From the NCBI GenBank assembly GCA_050701635.1, contig JBOGDF010000248.1, forward strand, positions 1 through 8,497: 8,497 nt of DNA. Direction: 5' to 3'. Position 1 is the first letter of the stretch; each line of letters starts with the position of its first letter. The position numbers and the translations under genes are program-made. This stretch comes from WHSM01 sp050701635. Its GTDB lineage: Bacteria; Actinomycetota; Actinomycetes; Mycobacteriales; Micromonosporaceae. Under the pieces are notes generated by a model. The model was not told the DNA's origin and made no database searches. It worked only from the letters and a program-made list of their open reading frames with translations. This document shows, in pieces, positions 5,370-8,497 of this stretch.

Positions 5370-6065
5370 TCACGGTGGCGCCGGGCCGGTGGCGGCCTGC
5401 AGCAGGTAGCCGACCCCGCGCACGGTGCAGATCAGGCGCGGCGTACGCGGATCGTCCTCCACCTTGGCGCGCAGTCGTTGCACCGCCACGTCCACCAGCC
5501 GGGAGTCCCCGAGGTAGTCGCAGTGCCACACCAGCTCCAGCAGCATCCGGCGGGTGAGCACCTGCCCGGGTCGGCGTGCCATCTCGTACAGCAGCCGGAA
5601 TTCGGTCGCGGTGAGCGCCACCGGTGCCCCGTGCTTGCGTACGGTGTGGCTGCCGGCGTCCACCTCGATCCCGCCGACGGACAACGTGCGTTGCGCCGGG
5701 ATGTCCACGCGGTGCAGCAGGTGGCGTACCCGGGTCAGCAGCTCCACCGGCTCGAACGGCTTGCGCAGGTAGTCGTCGGCGCCGGACTCCAGCCCCGCCG
5801 CCGCGTCGACCGGATGGCCGCCGTCGGTCAGCATCAGTACCGGCACCCGGCTGGTCAGCCGCAGGGTGCGACGTACCTCGAAGCCGTCTGTCTCCGGGAG
5901 CGCGGCGTCCACGATCACCAGCTCCTGGTCGCCCTTCCGGGCGTGCCGCAGCCCCACTCGGCCGCTCGCGGCGGTGGTGACCCACAGGCCCGCCTGCTGC
6001 AGCACCAGCGCGACGAATTCCCGCAGTGCGGTGTCGTGCGCGACGAGCAACACCCGTACGTCCAT
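5370..6065 (-). CDS. OmpR/PhoB-type response regulator with degenerate receiver
   Basis: This 231-residue protein starts at ATG 6065 (MDVRVLLVAHD). No other start lies nearby, and the open frame further upstream runs antisense through another gene. The receiver (1-118) keeps candidate phosphoacceptor D53 (VIVDAALPETDG), T80 and K102 (RKPF). However, the two acidic residues that hold Mg2+ in canonical receivers (E9 and D10 in PhoB) are A9 and H10 here. The winged helix (about 125-223) is complete: LTATEFRLLYEMARRPGQVL, then RLVDVAVQRLRAKVE and CTVRGVGYLL. It should bind DNA as a dimer. Loss of the acid pair suggests weak or absent phosphorylation, as in known atypical OmpR-family regulators of Streptomyces and Chlamydia. 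No kinase gene is paired with it. It is divergent from the GGDEF gene and precedes devR. Family certain, target unknown. Confidence 0.9.
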   Translation of the reverse strand: MDVRVLLVAHDTALREFVALVLQQAGLWVTTAASGRVGLRHARKGDQELVIVDAALPETDGFEVRRTLRLTSRVPVLMLTDGGHPVDAAAGLESGADDYLRKPFEPVELLTRVRHLLHRVDIPAQRTLSVGGIEVDAGSHTVRKHGAPVALTATEFRLLYEMARRPGQVLTRRMLLELVWHCDYLGDSRLVDVAVQRLRAKVEDDPRTPRLICTVRGVGYLLQAATGPAPP

Positions 6066-6258
6066 CTCAGAGTCAGCGTATTGCCGCAGAGCGTTACTAC
6101 GATCAACCCAACGGCCAGGCTTCCCGCATCCAGTACGGTGAAACTTCCTCGACTGTGGAGTAACAGATGCACGCCGAAACGTGACATTCTCGTAGTGGCC
6201 TGAGTCAGGGGTTACGGACGAAGTCCGGTGTCCAGGTAGCCAAGAGGAAGGGACGACG
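6066..6258. promoter_or_regulatory. Shared divergent control region
   Basis: This 193-bp gap separates the starts of the OmpR-type regulator (minus) and the GGDEF gene (plus), so both promoters must lie here or nearby. The heptamer GAGTCAG appears near each gene (6070-6076 and 6202-6208). The second copy is within the palindrome CCTGA-G-TCAGG (6199-6209). A hairpin CGGAC-GAA-GTCCG (6215-6227) lies in the presumed leader of the GGDEF gene. AGAGGAAGG (6243-6251 region) is a plausible ribosome binding site about 8 bases before the GTG at 6259. I could not identify confident -35/-10 pairs. Confidence 0.4.
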
Positions 6259-7347
6259 GTGGCGCACGGCTCCCACGCGGCTTCCGATACGGTGCCTCCG
6301 GTGAACGCGGCCAACCCCGGTCCCTCGTCGTCAAACACATCGTCGAGTGGCCGGCGCAGCGCCTCCCGTACCGATTCGCCGGTGCCGTTGGTCCGGCCGC
6401 GGGTGCGCGAGGCGGTGGCCCGTACCACCGAGGAATCCGAGCCCGCCGAGCGCCGCGAGCTGCCGGTCCTCACCGACTGCGTCAACCACCAGCGCAGGAT
6501 GCAGGTGCTGGTGGACCAGGCACCCCACATGATCATCGTGTACGGGCTGCGCGAAGGCACCATCCGGTACGCCAACACCGCGACCACCCTGTTGCTGGGC
6601 CGGCGCCCGTCCGACCTGCTCGGCGCGAACATCTTCGAGGTGCTGAAGGTCCCGGACAACACCGCCGCGGATCCGACCAGCTCCGAGCCGGATCCCGACC
6701 AGCCGAACCTGCTGCCCGGCGAGTACCCCGCCGAGCTGCCCGACGGCTCGATCCACTACCTCGACGTACGCAGCGCCCCGGTGGTGTTCGAAGGCGAGCG
6801 CTGCGGCCACGTGGTGGCCTGGGACGTGACCACCCGGGTGGAACGCGAGCGCGACCTGATCCGGCAGGCGTCGTACGACGAGCTGACCGGGCTGCCCAAC
6901 GCGGCGCACGCCTTCGTCTACCTGGAGCAGTCGCTGCGCCGGCTGGAGCGCAGCGGGACCGGCTGTGTCGCGGTGATACTGATCGACCTGGACGGCTTCA
7001 AGGCGGTCAACGACACCCACGGACACCAGACCGGCGACGCGCTGCTGCAGCAGACCGCCAGCCGGATCCGCGCCACCACCCGCGACACCGACCTGGCCGC
7101 CCGGCTGCACGGTGACGAGTTCCTGGTGGTGCAGTCGGTCGCCAACCCGATCCACGCCGCGTACGTCTCCGAGCGGCTGCGCACCGTACTGGCCAATCCA
7201 ATCGACATCGACGGGCTGACCGTACGGGTCTCCGCCAGCGTCGGGGTCGCGGTGGCCGATCCGGGCAGCACCGATCCGCACCACCTGCTGCAGTTCGCCG
7301 ACCACCGGATGTACACCGACAAGCAGCGCCGCGGCAGCACCCGCTAA
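6259..7347 (+). CDS. PAS-GGDEF protein, probable diguanylate cyclase (HGDEF variant)
   Basis: This 362-residue protein has a disordered Ser/Pro/Arg-rich N-terminus (1-70), a PAS domain (about 78-192) and a GGDEF domain (about 200-358). GGDEF landmarks are YDELTGLPN (206-214), LIDLDGFKAVNDTHGHQTGD (241-260) with D243, N251 and D260, the signature as HGDEF (284-288), and ADHRMYTDK near the end. An RxxD product-inhibition site (R275 to D278) stands the usual five residues before the signature. The enzyme class makes c-di-GMP from two GTP. The first signature glycine is histidine, which some families tolerate, so activity is likely but not certain. There are no membrane segments, so sensing would be cytoplasmic through PAS. 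The GTG start is supported by AGAGGAAGG upstream. It is divergent from the atypical regulator and has no EAL domain. Confidence 0.9.
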   Translation: MAHGSHAASDTVPPVNAANPGPSSSNTSSSGRRSASRTDSPVPLVRPRVREAVARTTEESEPAERRELPVLTDCVNHQRRMQVLVDQAPHMIIVYGLREGTIRYANTATTLLLGRRPSDLLGANIFEVLKVPDNTAADPTSSEPDPDQPNLLPGEYPAELPDGSIHYLDVRSAPVVFEGERCGHVVAWDVTTRVERERDLIRQASYDELTGLPNAAHAFVYLEQSLRRLERSGTGCVAVILIDLDGFKAVNDTHGHQTGDALLQQTASRIRATTRDTDLAARLHGDEFLVVQSVANPIHAAYVSERLRTVLANPIDIDGLTVRVSASVGVAVADPGSTDPHHLLQFADHRMYTDKQRRGSTR

Positions 7348-7366
7348 CGCCAGGAGCTGTCAGCGC

Positions 7367-8497
7367 TCAGGCGACCATCTCGGCGAGGCGGGTCGCGCCG
7401 TAACGCACGGCGAAGGCGCGTACCCGGTCCAGGTACGGCGCGGCCGCCGCGTCGTCGCCCGCCGCCCGGTACGCCCGCGCTGCCCACACCGCGGTGAGCA
7501 CCGCGTCGCTGACCGCGCCGATCGCGTCGTAGCCGCGTACCGCCTCGGCGAACTGCCCCGCCGCGGCGGCGGGCTCGTCCCGCGCCAGCACGCAGGCGCC
7601 GAGCGCGACCTGCTCGGTCGCCACCGCCCAGGGGGTACGCAGCGGCACCGACGCCGCCACCTGGACGATCGCCTCGGCGGGCGCGATCCCGACCTGCTCG
7701 GCGAGCAGCGCGCTGGCGTGCCCCGCCACCGGCAGCCACTCCTCCACGGACGTGTTGCGTACCAGGGGCCACTCGGAAGCCAGCAGGTCGACCAGCTGCA
7801 CCGCGGCGGACGACTCGCCCTCCAGCAGCCGGCAGAACGCGCCGTGCGCGTACGCGATGAGCCGCAGCCGGGCGAACCCGGAGCGCTCGGCGCTGTCCAC
7901 CCAGTGAGTCACCTCCTCGCCCGGTGGCTCGCCGCACAACAGCCGGATCCAGGCCCGCTGCCCGCGTAGCTGCAGATCCCAGTCGGTGGTCTCGGCGCCG
8001 TCCACGTCGAGGTACGCCTCGGCCGCCTGCAGCAGCGTCGTCCAGTCGCCGGTGAAGTAGGCCCGTACCGCCTCCTCGGAGTGGCTGAGCACCTGGTGCA
8101 GCCGGCCCCCGTCGGCCGCCTCGCGCTCCTCCTGCAGCTCGATCGCCCGGGCCAGCTGCCCCTCCGCGGTCGCGATCACCGACAGGTTGTGGGCGGCCCG
8201 GCGCAGCGACGGCAGCTTCTGCTCCCGGCAGGTCTGCAGCGCGGCCTCCATGTCGGCGTACGCCTTCGGGTCGCCGCCCAGGTAGCGCGCCATCGCCTCG
8301 GTGATCCGGGCGCTCGCGGCGTGGTCGGCGAGCCCGAGCCGGTCGGCCAGCTGGTACGAGGCGCGCGCCGCCACCACCGCCTCGTCGGTGCGGTATTCGA
8401 TCATGTGCAGCCGGGCGAGCTCTCCGCTGGCCGCCGCGGCCGCCGCGCTGTCGGGCAGGTCGGCGAACAGCGCCATCGCCTCGGCCAGGTGCTCGGC
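7367..8497 (-). CDS. TPR-like helical-repeat protein, C-terminal part (partial)
   Basis: The frame is open to the right edge, giving the last 376 residues; the residues before the Met at 8476 read AEHLAEA in frame, so that Met is internal. The sequence is almost entirely paired Ala/Leu/Glu-rich helices with TPR-like spacing, for example GELARLHMIEYRTDEAVVAARASYQLADRLG, then AHNLSVIATAEGQLARAIELQEE, and finally FAEAVRGYDAIGAVSDAVLTAVWAARAYRAAGDD. The end (RYGATRLAEMVA) has no LuxR-type helix-turn-helix. In actinomycetes such C-terminal repeats commonly follow an N-terminal adenylate cyclase and/or AAA ATPase domain, or belong to AAA/SARP-like regulators. Which applies cannot be seen here. It converges with the GGDEF gene with only 19 bp between stops and no terminator-like structure. 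Confidence 0.75.
   Translation of the reverse strand, partial: AEHLAEAMALFADLPDSAAAAAASGELARLHMIEYRTDEAVVAARASYQLADRLGLADHAASARITEAMARYLGGDPKAYADMEAALQTCREQKLPSLRRAAHNLSVIATAEGQLARAIELQEEREAADGGRLHQVLSHSEEAVRAYFTGDWTTLLQAAEAYLDVDGAETTDWDLQLRGQRAWIRLLCGEPPGEEVTHWVDSAERSGFARLRLIAYAHGAFCRLLEGESSAAVQLVDLLASEWPLVRNTSVEEWLPVAGHASALLAEQVGIAPAEAIVQVAASVPLRTPWAVATEQVALGACVLARDEPAAAAGQFAEAVRGYDAIGAVSDAVLTAVWAARAYRAAGDDAAAAPYLDRVRAFAVRYGATRLAEMVA

Noticed and set aside
6167..6184. Five-codon mini-ORF (MHAET) with GGAG six bases upstream
   Set aside because: It is too short to distinguish from chance, has no regulatory codon run, and lies about 75 bp before the GGDEF start with no attenuator-like structure.
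6215..6227. CGGAC-GAA-GTCCG as a DevR box before the GGDEF gene
   Set aside because: The half-sites are one base closer than in the DevR consensus and the outer bases differ, so it is better described as a small leader hairpin.
6170..6258. c-di-GMP or c-di-AMP riboswitch upstream of the GGDEF gene
   Set aside because: GGTAGCC and a hairpin are present, but the conserved core strings and paired stems of the known classes could not be assembled.
6250..6263. GGGACGACGGTGGC as a second DevR-like site
   Set aside because: It overlaps the ribosome binding site and start codon of the GGDEF gene, and only about 9 of 14 positions match, expected by chance in GC-rich DNA.
6066..6662. Open extension of the OmpR-type regulator frame upstream of 6065
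   Set aside because: It runs antisense through the GGDEF gene and the control region, its peptide is low-quality (Ser/Arg/Trp-rich), and the receiver domain begins exactly at the ATG at 6065.

Overview
The window is high-GC DNA (roughly 70% by eye) with GTG starts, strong third-position GC and some likely leaderless genes. This points to an actinomycete. The dense GTAC-rich codon context and the family set (EgtA, a DevS/DosT-type kinase, DevR) fit Micromonosporaceae or a relative, but the genus cannot be fixed from sequence alone.

Layout, left to right: (1) the 3' end of a proline-rich protein with an LPD-repeat tail (+, ends 254), convergent with a small Cys-containing protein (-, 287-706); (2) egtA, glutamate-cysteine ligase of ergothioneine synthesis (-, 897-2141), preceded on the same strand by a 76-aa helical protein (-, 2402-2632); (3) a DevS/DosT-like two-GAF histidine kinase (+, 2798-4558), convergent with its probable partner DevR (-, 4634-5281), with three 14-bp tandem repeats between them; (4) an OmpR/PhoB-type response regulator with a degenerate receiver pocket (-, 5370-6065), upstream of devR on the same strand; (5) a divergent PAS-GGDEF protein (+, 6259-7347); (6) the C-terminal 376 residues of a TPR-like helical protein (-, from 7367 past the right edge).

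How the genes may work together: the kinase keeps the heme-ligand histidine and distal tyrosine of mycobacterial DevS/DosT, and has glycine where DosT has glycine and DevS has glutamate. A direct O2/NO/CO sensor is therefore predicted. DevR keeps every key residue of Mycobacterium tuberculosis DevR in the same numbering. A DevR-box-like palindrome with a weaker second copy 21 bp away lies just upstream of devR, suggesting autoregulation. The neighbouring atypical response regulator and the HGDEF-variant cyclase share a divergent promoter region, so a gas-sensing module sits beside an unusual regulator and a c-di-GMP output. A functional link between these parts is inference. No mobile elements, CRISPR arrays, tRNA or rRNA genes were seen.
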